Shown in pieces: positions 1 through 6,999 of a stretch of 11,409 nucleotides of DNA. The position numbers and the translations under genes were made by a program. Under the pieces are notes generated by a model, which saw only the letters and a program-made list of their open reading frames with translations, ran no database searches and was not told the origin of the DNA. The stretch is from an uncultured Limnohabitans sp. (GTDB taxonomy: Bacteria; Pseudomonadota; Gammaproteobacteria; Burkholderiales; Burkholderiaceae_C): NCBI GenBank assembly GCA_937928195.1, contig CALEYZ010000074.1:1-11409 (forward strand). The letters are read 5' to 3'. Each line of letters opens with the position of its first letter. Position 1 is the stretch's first letter.

Positions 1-345
1 ATCGGCGCCGTTTTTAAAGCCCAACACCATGGCAATCATGCGCGAGAGCATGAGACCCATGAAGAAAGTAAAGCCCAACAAGACGAAGACGCCTGTGGAA
101 GAGTCTTTGGTTTTTTCGATGGCATACATAAAACCAATGGCACCCCCTAGAAAGACGACCATGCCCAGTCCGCCGCCCAGTGCTTGCGTGATGCCGGTGG
201 CCACGCCCAACCAGGCACCGAGAACGGTTGGCAAAAGGCTGAGTGCCAACAACCAATAGGTGTTGCGCATGACCTTGTTACGTTCAGCGGGGGTGCTGAC
301 AACGCTACCCCAGCCGGCTTGCTCAATGTTTTGAAGATCGCTCAT
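1..345 (-). CDS. Bax inhibitor-1/YccA-family membrane protein (partial, C-terminus beyond window)
   Basis: The first 115 residues are present and the frame stays open to the left edge; relatives are usually about 220-240 residues, so roughly half is missing. A soluble N-terminus of about 25 residues (start MSDLQNIEQAGW) is followed by hydrophobic segments at about residues 29-50 (WLLALSLLPTVLGAWLGV), 55-75 and 85-110. The stretch RNKVMRNTYWLLALSLLPT is typical of the proteobacterial YccA-like branch of the BI-1/TMBIM family. Known members are inner-membrane proteins; E. coli YccA is a substrate and modulator of the FtsH protease. That role here is inferred from family only. The start is supported by AGGAG about 7 bases upstream of ATG. 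The gene is divergent from the glcG-like gene across 173 bases. Confidence 0.85.
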   Translation of the reverse strand, partial: MSDLQNIEQAGWGSVVSTPAERNKVMRNTYWLLALSLLPTVLGAWLGVATGITQALGGGLGMVVFLGGAIGFMYAIEKTKDSSTGVFVLLGFTFFMGLMLSRMIAMVLGFKNGAD

Positions 346-381
346 GTGTGAACTCCTGATAATCCACCCTGTATCGGGTGA

Positions 382-420
382 GCAAATTGTAGGGCTTGTA
401 ACCCAAAATACCCTATTTGC
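382..420 (-). promoter_or_regulatory. Candidate promoter of the BI-1 gene within an imperfect inverted repeat
   Basis: Read on the minus strand, 391-386 is TACAAT, a 5-of-6 match to a sigma70 -10 box, placing a start about 33 bases before the BI-1 ATG. No good -35 is visible. The hexamer lies in one arm of a dyad: GCAAATTGTAGGG (382-394) pairs with CCCTATTTGC (411-420) apart from a 3-base bulge. The arms would sit over the -10 and near the -35, the geometry of an operator. Next to it is a perfect 5-base repeat CACCC/GGGTG (365-369 and 376-380) in the expected leader. Assignment is by inspection only and could be chance. Confidence 0.3.
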
Positions 421-518
421 CGAAGTATTCAGGGTCTTTTGTGTAGTGACTTGGATGAATGGAATGAGAATGCCAGCCTGCGTTATGCTTGCGGGTCATT
501 TTTCATCCACTCAGAACC

Positions 519-926
519 ATGAAAACACAATCCAGCCTCGAACTGTCAGACATCCAAACCATCGCTGCCGCAGCGCAAGCAGAAGCCCAAAAGAACAACT
601 GGGCTGTGAGCATCGCCATTGTGGATGCGGGTGGTCATTTGTTCCATTTTCAACGTTTGGACGGTGCACCTCCCATTTCTGCCCACATCGCACCCGCCAA
701 AGCCAAAACGGCTGCTTTAGGTCGACGTGAAAGCAAAATTTACGAAGATGTCATCAATGGTGGCCGCATGTCTTTCCTGTCTGCGCCTGAAGTCGAAGGG
801 CTGCTTGAAGGTGGCGTACCCATCATGAAAGATGGCTTCTGTTTGGGCGCAGTGGGTGTGAGCGGCGTCAAGTCCAATGAGGACGCACAAATCGCCAAAG
901 CCGGCATTGCTGCCATCGGCCTTTGA
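519..926 (+). CDS. GlcG/HbpS-like heme-binding family protein (DUF336)
   Basis: Encodes 135 residues, the usual length for the compact single-domain GlcG/HbpS family. Hallmarks are VSIAIVDAGGHLFHFQRLDGA (about 30-50), the helix AKAKTAALGRRES (60-72) and the C-terminal GGVPIMKDGFCLGAVGVSG (98-116) followed by DAQIAKAGIAAI. No signal peptide is seen, so it is probably cytoplasmic. Family members are linked to glycolate-utilisation loci (GlcG) or bind heme (Streptomyces HbpS, secreted); neither partner is nearby, so the substrate is unknown. The ATG at 519 was preferred over an in-frame TTG at 489 because the domain begins just after it, but neither start has a clear Shine-Dalgarno sequence. It is apparently monocistronic and convergent with the cytochrome c gene; the two stop codons are 3 bases apart. 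Confidence 0.85.
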   Translation: MKTQSSLELSDIQTIAAAAQAEAQKNNWAVSIAIVDAGGHLFHFQRLDGAPPISAHIAPAKAKTAALGRRESKIYEDVINGGRMSFLSAPEVEGLLEGGVPIMKDGFCLGAVGVSGVKSNEDAQIAKAGIAAIGL

Positions 927-929
927 AAA

Positions 930-1253
930 TCACTTCAAGCTAAGTATCCAAGAGGCCAAAGTTTTGGCCTCTTTTTCGTTGACTTGCGCATTGGTGGGCA
1001 TGGGCACAGGCCCCCAAACACCCGCCCCGCCTTTTTGAATTTTGAGTGCCAGTTTGTCAGTGGCAGCAGGATCGGCTGCGTATTTTTTTGCCACGTCTTT
1101 GTAAGCGGGGCCAACCATTTTGCGATCAAGGGCATGGCAGCCCATGCAATTCTTTTTGATTGCAAGGGCTTGATCTGCCAAGACAGGAAAGCTCGTTGAA
1201 CAGGCGAGGGCTGCCGCAGCCAAGCCCCACCGCACACTTTGAAAAGATGTCAT
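930..1253 (-). CDS. Small periplasmic class I cytochrome c (c551/c552 type)
   Basis: Encodes 107 residues. A Sec signal peptide covers residues 1-26 (hydrophobic WGLAAAALACSTSFPVLA, likely cleavage A26/D27), leaving a mature protein of about 81 residues, the size of c551/c552 electron carriers. The heme c site is C36-M-G-C39-H40, and the distal ligand is probably Met85 in the family-typical loop VPMPTN (84-88). The expected role is soluble electron transfer in the periplasm, possibly to a terminal oxidase; the partner cannot be read from the sequence. The frame could be extended to 1394 by a longer start, but this ATG immediately precedes the signal peptide. It begins 22 bases after the ilvD stop, so co-transcription with ilvD is likely. 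Only a weak AGAAGA-like ribosome site is present. Confidence 0.9.
   Translation of the reverse strand: MTSFQSVRWGLAAAALACSTSFPVLADQALAIKKNCMGCHALDRKMVGPAYKDVAKKYAADPAATDKLALKIQKGGAGVWGPVPMPTNAQVNEKEAKTLASWILSLK
951..976 (+). terminator. Rho-independent terminator for the glcG-like gene, inside the convergent cytochrome c gene
   Basis: AGAGGCCAAA (951-960) and TTTGGCCTCT (963-972) form a perfect 10-base inverted repeat, realistically a 7-8 bp GC-rich stem with a short A/T loop, followed on the plus strand by a T run (972-976). It starts 25 bases after the glcG-like stop codon. It lies wholly within the last codons of the minus-strand cytochrome c gene (region KEAKTLAS). On the minus strand the stem is not followed by a U tract, so it should act mainly in the plus direction. 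Confidence 0.75.
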
Positions 1254-1275
1254 TGCAAAGTGCGTCTTCTGCCCA

Positions 1276-2988
1276 TCAATACAAGTCCAGCACTGCGCCT
1301 TTGCTGGCGCTGGAAGCGTTGAATGCAAACTTGGCCTGAACGCCTCGCGTGTAACGTGGTGCGGGCGCTGTCCAGTTGGCACGGCGTTTGGCAATTTCGG
1401 CTTCAGGGACGTTCAACTCGAGAATGAGTTGGTGTGCATCGATGGTGATGGAGTCGCCTTCGTTGACAAACGCAATGGTGCCGCCAGCAGCGGCTTCGGG
1501 CGCCACGTGACCGACCACCATGCCCCAGGTGCCGCCTGAGAAGCGACCATCGGTAATCAGGCCCACGCTTTCGCCCAAACCCGCGCCAATGAGGGCGCCT
1601 GTGGGGGCCAACATTTCGGGCATGCCGGGACCGCCTTTGGGGCCGAGGTACCGCAAGACCATGACGTCACCGGCTTTGATCTTGCCATCCAAAATGGCTT
1701 GCAATGCAGACTGCTCGTCGTTGAACACGCGGGCAGGGCCTGTGATGACTGGGTTCTTCAAGCCGGTAATTTTGGCCACAGCACCTTCGGGTGACAGGTT
1801 GCCTTTCAGAATGGCCAAGTGACCTTCTGCGTACATGGGCTTGTCGATGGGACGAATGACATCTTGGTCCGCACGGGGCGCATCAGGGATGTCCTTCAAA
1901 TTTTCAGCCACGGTTTTGCCAGTGATGGTCATGCAATCACCGTGCAACAAGCCGGCCTTTAACAAGACCTTCATGACCTGAGGAATGCCGCCTGCGCGGT
2001 GCAGGTCAACAGCCAAGTATTGACCGCTGGGTTTCAAGTCGCAAATGACGGGGATCTTCTTGCGCATGCGCTCGAAATCGTCGATGGTCCACTCAACACC
2101 GGCGGTGTGGGCAATGGCCAAGAAGTGCAGCACGGCGTTGGTCGAACCACCGGTGGCCATGATCACGGCCACGGCATTTTCAATGGCTTTTTTGGTGACG
2201 ATGTCGCGGGGTTTCAGATCGTTCTTGATGGCTTCCAACAAAACCTTGGCCGATGCTTTGGCCGAGTTTTTGGTCTCGTCATGGGGGTTGGCCATGGTCG
2301 AAGAGAAGGGCAGTGACATGCCCAGCGCTTCGAACGCAGAAGACATGGTGTTGGCCGTGTACATGCCGCCGCATGAGCCGGTGCCTGGAATGGCGCGTTT
2401 TTCGATTTCTTTCAAATCAAAGTCGCTCAAATTGCCCGCAGCGTTTTGGCCCACCGCTTCAAACACGCTGACGATGTTCAGGTCTTTGTTTTGGTAGCGG
2501 CCGGGCAAAATGGTGCCGCCATACACGTAAATCGCAGGCACGTTGGCGCGCAAGATGCCCATCATGCCGCCGGGCATGTTTTTGTCGCAGCCACCCACGA
2601 CCAAGACGCCGTCCATCCACTGACCTTGCACGCATGTTTCAATGCAGTCGGAGATCACTTCACGGCTGACGAGAGAGTATTTCATGCCCTCAGTGCCCAT
2701 GGCCATGCCGTCAGAAATGGTGGGGGTGCCAAAAATCTGTGCATTGCCACCGGCTTCTTCAATGCCGGCCACTGCGGCATCGGCCAGTTTTTGCAAACCG
2801 CTGTTGCAAGGGGTGATGGTGCTGTGGCCGTTGGCCACGCCCACCATGGGTTTGACAAAGTCACCTTCTTCGTAACCCATGGCGTAGTACATCGAGCGGT
2901 TGGGCGCCCGTGATTTGCCTTGGGTGATGTTGGCACTGCGGCGATTGCTGGGGGTCACGGGTTGAATAGGGATGATCTTGTCGCTCAT
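1276..2988 (-). CDS. ilvD: Dihydroxy-acid dehydratase
   Basis: Encodes 570 residues, a full-length IlvD/Edd-family enzyme. It dehydrates 2,3-dihydroxy-isovalerate and 2,3-dihydroxy-3-methylvalerate to the 2-oxo acids, the third common step of valine/isoleucine synthesis, in the cytoplasm. Candidate Fe-S ligands are C61 (TPCNSG), C134 (GGCDKNMPGG) and C206 (GTGSCGGMYTANTM). The three-cysteine pattern fits the [2Fe-2S]-type branch, though the cluster type is inferred. K136 in CDKNMPG corresponds to the carbamylated Mg-binding lysine, and the C-terminal signature DGRFSGGTWGMVVGHVAPEA carries the catalytic serine region. The start MSDKIIP is chosen because homologues begin about there; an in-frame ATG at 3018 would add 10 unconserved residues. 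Neither start has a strong ribosome site. It is divergent from lgt and upstream of the cytochrome c gene in a likely operon. Confidence 0.97.
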   Translation of the reverse strand: MSDKIIPIQPVTPSNRRSANITQGKSRAPNRSMYYAMGYEEGDFVKPMVGVANGHSTITPCNSGLQKLADAAVAGIEEAGGNAQIFGTPTISDGMAMGTEGMKYSLVSREVISDCIETCVQGQWMDGVLVVGGCDKNMPGGMMGILRANVPAIYVYGGTILPGRYQNKDLNIVSVFEAVGQNAAGNLSDFDLKEIEKRAIPGTGSCGGMYTANTMSSAFEALGMSLPFSSTMANPHDETKNSAKASAKVLLEAIKNDLKPRDIVTKKAIENAVAVIMATGGSTNAVLHFLAIAHTAGVEWTIDDFERMRKKIPVICDLKPSGQYLAVDLHRAGGIPQVMKVLLKAGLLHGDCMTITGKTVAENLKDIPDAPRADQDVIRPIDKPMYAEGHLAILKGNLSPEGAVAKITGLKNPVITGPARVFNDEQSALQAILDGKIKAGDVMVLRYLGPKGGPGMPEMLAPTGALIGAGLGESVGLITDGRFSGGTWGMVVGHVAPEAAAGGTIAFVNEGDSITIDAHQLILELNVPEAEIAKRRANWTAPAPRYTRGVQAKFAFNASSASKGAVLDLY

Positions 2989-3017
2989 GGTCGTGTCTAC
3001 TGTTATGTAAGGGGACA

Positions 3018-3034
3018 TCCTCAGGCCCTAAGGA
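3018..3034 (-). repeat. Near-palindrome in the ilvD leader
   Basis: TCCTCAGG-C-CCTAAGGA is an 8+1+8 dyad with one mismatched position. In the ilvD transcript it could fold into a short stem whose downstream arm ends in GAGGA, just before the alternative ATG at 3018. It could be an operator, a leader hairpin or chance; no family match is recognised. Confidence 0.25.
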
Positions 3035-3054
3035 CCCAATGAGGGGTTTGTGCA

Positions 3055-3060
3055 ATTCTA
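3055..3060 (-). promoter_or_regulatory. Candidate -10 element of the ilvD promoter
   Basis: The minus strand reads TAGAAT here, 5 of 6 matches to the sigma70 -10 consensus, predicting a leader of about 60 bases before the ilvD ATG at 2988. No convincing -35 is found at 16-18 bases upstream, so this is a weak call made from position and hexamer only. Confidence 0.3.
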
Positions 3061-3127
3061 AGGGACACAAAGGCCAGAATGGGCTCAAAGTCCCTCGGCT
3101 GGCATTGGGGTTTGATGCCATAGCCAG

Positions 3128-3160
3128 ATGGGGCGGCAACAAGGCACAATCGCCCCCATG
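3128..3160 (+). promoter_or_regulatory. Possible hairpin covering the lgt translation start
   Basis: GGGGCG (3130-3135) and CGCCCC (3151-3156) are perfectly complementary around a 15-base loop. Allowing one bulged C, the pairing extends so that ATG at 3128-3130 pairs with CAT formed by 3157-3159, taking in the start codon of lgt. The only Shine-Dalgarno-like bases (AAGG at 3141-3144) fall in the loop. This could reduce translation initiation, but it is inferred from base pairing alone. Confidence 0.3.
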
Positions 3161-3958
3161 CTGATTCACCCTCAAATCAATCCTGTGGCCCTCCAATTGG
3201 GGCCCCTTGCGGTTCATTGGTATGGCCTGACCTATTTGGCTGCGTTTGGCTTGTTCTACTTTCTGGCCACCCGGCGCCTGTCGCATTTGCCCTATGCCCG
3301 CCTGACGCATTGGCAGCACCGAGATGTGGAAGACATCTTGTTTGCCGGCGTTTTGGGCGTGGTATTGGGCGGTCGAATCGGCTATTGCGTGTTTTATCAG
3401 CCAGCTTATTATTTTTCACATCCCCTCGAAATGGCCTATGTGTGGCAAGGGGGCATGAGTTTTCATGGCGGCTTGCTGGGCGTCATGACGTCGATGGTGT
3501 GGTTTGCCAAAACTCGGCAGCGCCCATTTTTACAGGTGATGGACTTTGTGGCGCCGTGCGTGCCGACGGGCCTGGCTGCTGGACGCATTGGCAATTTCAT
3601 CAACGGCGAACTGTGGGGACGTCAAGCCGATGCCGATCTGCCATGGGGCATGGTGTTTCGAGGTGCAGGAGACTTTCCTCGGCATCCGTCGCAAATTTAC
3701 CAATTCTTGCTTGAAGGATTGCTCTTGTTTGCCGTGCTTTGGATCTTTGCGCGCAAAAACAGGCCCATCGGACAAGTTTCTGCCGTGTTCTTGATGGGGT
3801 ATGGATCGTTGCGCTTTGTGGCCGAATTTTTCAGAGAGCCCGATGCACACCTTGGCTTGCTGTCCATGGGCTTGAGCATGGGGCAGTGGCTGTGTGTGCC
3901 CATGCTGCTGGTGGGTTTGATTTTGTACATTGCCGCCAACAAGCCACAGAGTGCTTGA
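3158..3958 (+). CDS. lgt: Phosphatidylglycerol--prolipoprotein diacylglyceryl transferase
   Basis: Encodes 266 residues, close to the family norm. This inner-membrane enzyme transfers diacylglycerol from phosphatidylglycerol to the lipobox cysteine of prolipoproteins, the first step of lipoprotein maturation. About seven hydrophobic segments are visible (for example 22-38, 59-80, 95-115, 185-200, 205-220, 240-260). The family signature is complete: H103 in SFHGGLLG, and the Lgt motif AGRIGNFINGELWGR at 141-155 with R143, N146, E151 and G154, falling at the E. coli positions; R226 in FFREPDAH is the later conserved arginine. The ATG at 3158 gives the normal N-terminus MLIHPQINPVALQLG; an ATG at 3128 would add 10 unconserved residues. 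It has only a poor ribosome site. It is divergent from ilvD, a pairing I associate with Burkholderiales from general knowledge. Confidence 0.96.
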   Translation: MLIHPQINPVALQLGPLAVHWYGLTYLAAFGLFYFLATRRLSHLPYARLTHWQHRDVEDILFAGVLGVVLGGRIGYCVFYQPAYYFSHPLEMAYVWQGGMSFHGGLLGVMTSMVWFAKTRQRPFLQVMDFVAPCVPTGLAAGRIGNFINGELWGRQADADLPWGMVFRGAGDFPRHPSQIYQFLLEGLLLFAVLWIFARKNRPIGQVSAVFLMGYGSLRFVAEFFREPDAHLGLLSMGLSMGQWLCVPMLLVGLILYIAANKPQSA

Positions 3959-3992
3959 GTCAAGCTTGATTTGATAATGACAGGAGACACGC

Positions 3993-4988
3993 ATGCAATT
4001 TTTCAATGAAGACATTCAGCGACGCTCACTTTTGAAATGGGCTGCCGTCTCATCTGCGGCACCCTTGGTTCCTGCCTGGGCGCAAGCCAGCTGGCCTGTG
4101 AAGCCCGTCAACATGATCGTGCCATTTCCTGCTGGCGGCGGCACCGATGCCTTTGCCCGCCCTTTGTCGGCCATTTTTTCAAAGCAGACGGGCAAACAAC
4201 TCATCATTGACAATCGCGGCGGTGCGGGGGGTACCTTGGGCGCTGGCATTGCAGCCAAGGCCGCACCGGATGGTTACAACTACTTCATGGGCGCCGTGCA
4301 TCACACCATTGCGCCCAGCATGTATCCCAAGCTTGATTACGACCTCGAGCGCGATTTGGTGCCCATGATTTTGGTCGCGGCCGTGCCGCAAGTGTTGGTT
4401 GTGAATCCCAAAAAGGTGCCAGCCAACAACCTCAAAGAATTCCTCGACTACGTGAAGAAAAATCCAGGCCGTTTGAACTATGGCTCTGCTGGGGGCGGTA
4501 CCTCCCATCACTTGGCGGGGGAGTTGTTCAAGTTGCAAACGCAAACCTTCATCACGCACATTCCTTACCGAGGTGCGGGTCCTGCGCTGCAAGATTTAAT
4601 TTCGGGCAATGTGGACATGATGTTTGATGGCTTGGGTTCCTCTGCATCCCACATCAAGGGTGGCAGAATCAAAGCTTTGATGGTCTCCGGTACCAAACGC
4701 AACCCCGCGTTTCCGGATGTGCCTTGCTCCTCCGAAGTAGGACTGCCTGATTACACCGTGAGCACTTGGTACGGTGTTTGGGCGCCCAAAGGAACGCCCG
4801 CGGATGCGCAAGCGCGGGCCATTGAGGAAATTCGCAAGGCTTGTTTGGCAGACGACGCCAAAGCGGTGTGGGCGGCGCAAGGCGCCGACTTTCCGAATTT
4901 GACGGGCGCGCAATTTGATGCGTTCATCAAAACAGAATTACGTAAATGGAGCCAGGTGGTGAAAGCCTCTGGCGCAAAATTGGATTGA
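3993..4988 (+). CDS. Bug-family (TctC-like) periplasmic solute-binding receptor, Tat signal
   Basis: Encodes 331 residues, normal for the Bug/TctC family of tripartite tricarboxylate transporter receptors, which bind carboxylates in the periplasm. The N-terminus carries a twin-arginine motif (QRRSLLK, residues 9-15), a hydrophobic core and likely cleavage after AWA30. The conserved ligand-site segment is VPFPAGGGTDAFARP (about 43-57), followed by family motifs IDNRGGAGGTLG, LNYGSAGGGTSHHLAGELFK, HIPYRGAGPALQDLISGNVDMMFD and YGVWAPKGTP. A good ribosome site, CAGGAG, lies 7 bases before the ATG. No TctA/TctB membrane partners are in the window. The following MatB-like gene starts 2 bases after the stop, so the ligand may be malonate or a related dicarboxylate; that is inference, and Bug receptors are often orphans. 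Confidence 0.93.
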   Translation: MQFFNEDIQRRSLLKWAAVSSAAPLVPAWAQASWPVKPVNMIVPFPAGGGTDAFARPLSAIFSKQTGKQLIIDNRGGAGGTLGAGIAAKAAPDGYNYFMGAVHHTIAPSMYPKLDYDLERDLVPMILVAAVPQVLVVNPKKVPANNLKEFLDYVKKNPGRLNYGSAGGGTSHHLAGELFKLQTQTFITHIPYRGAGPALQDLISGNVDMMFDGLGSSASHIKGGRIKALMVSGTKRNPAFPDVPCSSEVGLPDYTVSTWYGVWAPKGTPADAQARAIEEIRKACLADDAKAVWAAQGADFPNLTGAQFDAFIKTELRKWSQVVKASGAKLD

Positions 4989-4990
4989 AG

Positions 4991-6535
4991 ATGGCACAAG
5001 AGAATTTGTTTGCAGCACTCCGCGCTGCTTTCCCTACAAACTTGGACGCGGTCGCGCTTGAAACAGACCAAGGGCTGAACTACACATGGCGTGACTTAGA
5101 CCGCGCCAGTGCCATGATGGCCAATTTGCTGGGTGGTTTGAAATTACCCAAAGGCAGTCGCATTGCCGTTCAGGTGGAAAAATCCGTTGAAGCCTTGATG
5201 CTTTATTTGGCAACTTTGCGCGCAGGCTACGTGTTCCTGCCCTTGAACACGGCCTATCAAAGTGCGGAAATTGAGTACTTCATCGGCAACGCCGAACCGG
5301 CCGTGGTGGTTTGCACCAGCGCCAACTTTGGTTGGGTCAGCAAGATTGCCTTCAAGGCAGGTACGTAGCATGTGTTCACCTTGAACGATGACCGAACAGG
5401 TACCTTGCTCGAGCGTGCGGCGCAACAACGCGATGTGCACACCATTGCCGTGAAAAAAGCCGATGATTTGGCTGCCATTTTGTACACCAGTGGCACCACA
5501 GGACGCAGCAAAGGCGCCATGCTGACCCATGGCAACATGCTCAGCAACGCCAAAACGCTGAAAACATATTGGGGTTGGAAGACGGGCGATGTGCTGATTC
5601 ATGCATTGCCAATTTTCCATGTCCATGGCTTGTTTGTGGCCATTCATGGCGCCCTGATCAACGGCAGCAAAATGATTTGGATGGCCAAATTTGACCCCAA
5701 GTTTGTCATTGCCAAAATGCCCGAAGCCACAGTCTTCATGGGGGTGCCCACTTTGTATGTGCGCCTCTTGGCCGAACCCGGATTGACAAAGCAAGCAGCC
5801 CGCAACATGCGCTTGTTCATTGCAGGTTCTGCACCTTTGTTGATTGAAACGTTCACCGAATGGCAGCAACGCACAGGCCATACCATTTTGGAGCGTTACG
5901 GCATGAGTGAAACCGTGATGCTGACGTCTAACCCTTACGCGGCAGACAAGCGACATGCGGGTCAAAGTGAGCGCCGCGGTGGCACGGTGGGATTTCCCTT
6001 GCCCGGTGTCAAACTGCGCGTCCAAGGTGATGAAGGCAAAGCCTTGCCTGTGGGAGAGATTGGCAACATTCAGGTCAAAGGCCCGAATGTGTTTCAAGCC
6101 TACTGGCGCATGCCAGAGAAAACCAAAGAAGAGTTCACGGCCGATGGTTTTTTCAAAACGGGCGATGTAGGCAAAATCGACGAGCGCGGTTATGTCACCA
6201 TTGTGGGCCGCAGCAAGGACTTGATCATCAGTGGCGGCTACAACGTGTACCCTGCGGAGATTGAGGGTTACATCAATGAAATGCCGGGCGTGGCAGAGAG
6301 TGCGTTGGTGGGGGTTCCCCATCCAGACTTTGGCGAAGTGGGGGTGGCCGTGGTCATTGCCAAGGCCGGTGCACAGCTCAATGCCGAGCAGATCATTGCC
6401 AACTTAAAGTCGCAGTTGGCCAATTTCAAAATACCCAAAAAGTGTTTCGTGGTGCCGGAGCTGCCACGAAACACCATGGGCAAAGTGCAGAAAAATTTAT
6501 TGCGCGATCAGCACAAAAATTTGTTCTTAGCGTAA
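4991..6535 (+). pseudogene. matB: Malonyl-CoA synthetase-like acyl-CoA ligase interrupted by an in-frame TAG
   Basis: A 515-codon frame runs from ATG 4991 to TAA 6535, broken only by TAG at codon 126. The length is that of intact MatB enzymes, which convert malonate, ATP and CoA to malonyl-CoA. The part before the stop (4991-5368, 125 residues) holds the normal N-terminal ANL subdomain (YTWRDLDRASAMMANLL, RIAVQVEKSVEALMLYLA). The part after it is complete: P-loop YTSGTTGRSKGA (codons 165-176), MatB-typical LPIFHVHGLF, RYGMSETVMLTSNPY (302 onward), GTVGFPLPGV, KTGDVG, GRSKDLIISGGYNVYPAEIE, and the C-terminal PRNTMGKVQK with catalytic lysine at codon 498. The GTG at 5372, 3 bases after the TAG, could allow reinitiation (387 residues), but that product would lack the N-terminal subdomain. 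Coding beyond the stop shows no other decay, so the lesion is recent, a sequencing error, or read through. The gene is translationally close-coupled to the Bug receptor. Confidence 0.85.
5366..5368 (+). other. In-frame amber codon splitting matB
   Basis: The reading is GGT ACG TAG CAT GTG TTC ACC. From memory of relatives, the segment around here reads like AGTQHVFTL, so the TAG most simply replaces CAG (Gln) by one C-to-T change. Frame, spacing and protein similarity continue unchanged on both sides. All ten genes here with a visible true stop codon use TGA or TAA, none TAG. Confidence 0.85.
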
Positions 6536-6970
6536 GACCAGCACAGGAACATGGCAGTGCGTCAGCACTTGCTGTGTTTCACTGCCCAGCAACAAACGCT
6601 TGATGCCTTTGCGGCCATGCGAGGCCATCACGACCAAATCGGCTTTTTGCTTTTTAGCAGCGGCAATGATGGCGTCTGACACGATGTCAGAGCGAACCAC
6701 AATGCCTTTGGCCTTAACGCCTTTGGCTGTCGCAGCCTTTTGCACCGCATCCACTGCCGCTTGAGCTTCGTCAGCCCATTGAGCTTCAATGCGTGCGACA
6801 TCTTTGGTGTTGAGGGGGATGCTGCCTTCAAAATAAGCTTGCGGGTAGCGTGGCACCACTTTGAGAGCCACCAATTCAGCGCCGCAAGTTGCAGCCAAGC
6901 CAATGGCATCGGCAACCGCTTTTTTGGCAAGCGTGGATCCATCTGTGGCAACAAGAATACGTGTATACAT
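6527..6970 (-). CDS. Universal stress protein (UspA family)
   Basis: Encodes 147 residues, a single-domain Usp. It starts with the family strand MYTRILVATDGS, and the nucleotide-binding motif near the C-terminus is ASHGRKGIKRLLLGSET (about 116-132), i.e. x-x-x-G-9x-G-S with alanine replacing the first glycine, a variant I regard as common in this group. The end HCHVPVLVLR is typical. Usp proteins are cytoplasmic, often ATP-binding, stress-induced dimers; the specific role is unknown. AAAGGAG lies 6 bases before the ATG, a strong ribosome site. The gene is divergent from ccoI around a shared FNR-type box, which suggests induction at low oxygen. Its last codons overlap the matB stop region by 9 bases on the opposite strand. 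Confidence 0.93.
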   Translation of the reverse strand: MYTRILVATDGSTLAKKAVADAIGLAATCGAELVALKVVPRYPQAYFEGSIPLNTKDVARIEAQWADEAQAAVDAVQKAATAKGVKAKGIVVRSDIVSDAIIAAAKKQKADLVVMASHGRKGIKRLLLGSETQQVLTHCHVPVLVLR

Positions 6971-6999
6971 CGTGAGCTCCTTTGTGAATTGATGTCTTA

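Noticed and set aside
344..730. A 128-codon plus-strand frame overlapping the glcG-like gene
   Set aside because: It overlaps the glcG-like gene in another frame, has no family resemblance, and is rich in Cys/Arg/His as expected for a shadow.
1254..1394. N-terminal extension of the cytochrome c to an upstream start
   Set aside because: The extension runs into the ilvD coding sequence and would place 47 residues before a normal signal peptide.
2446..2913. Open frames of 105-155 codons on the plus strand opposite ilvD
   Set aside because: They are shadow frames of a well-conserved enzyme gene, with skewed His/Val/Gly content and no domain or ribosome site.
3960..3978. TCAAGCTTGA palindrome and GATAAT hexamer between lgt and the Bug receptor
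   Set aside because: A start driven by GATAAT would fall at the ribosome site and there is no -35. The palindrome is short and not an FNR-type site.
5144..6322. A 392-codon open frame on the minus strand opposite matB
   Set aside because: It is antisense to a gene with clear ANL-family motifs, is rich in His, Gln and Gly in the way of shadow translations, and has no recognisable domain.
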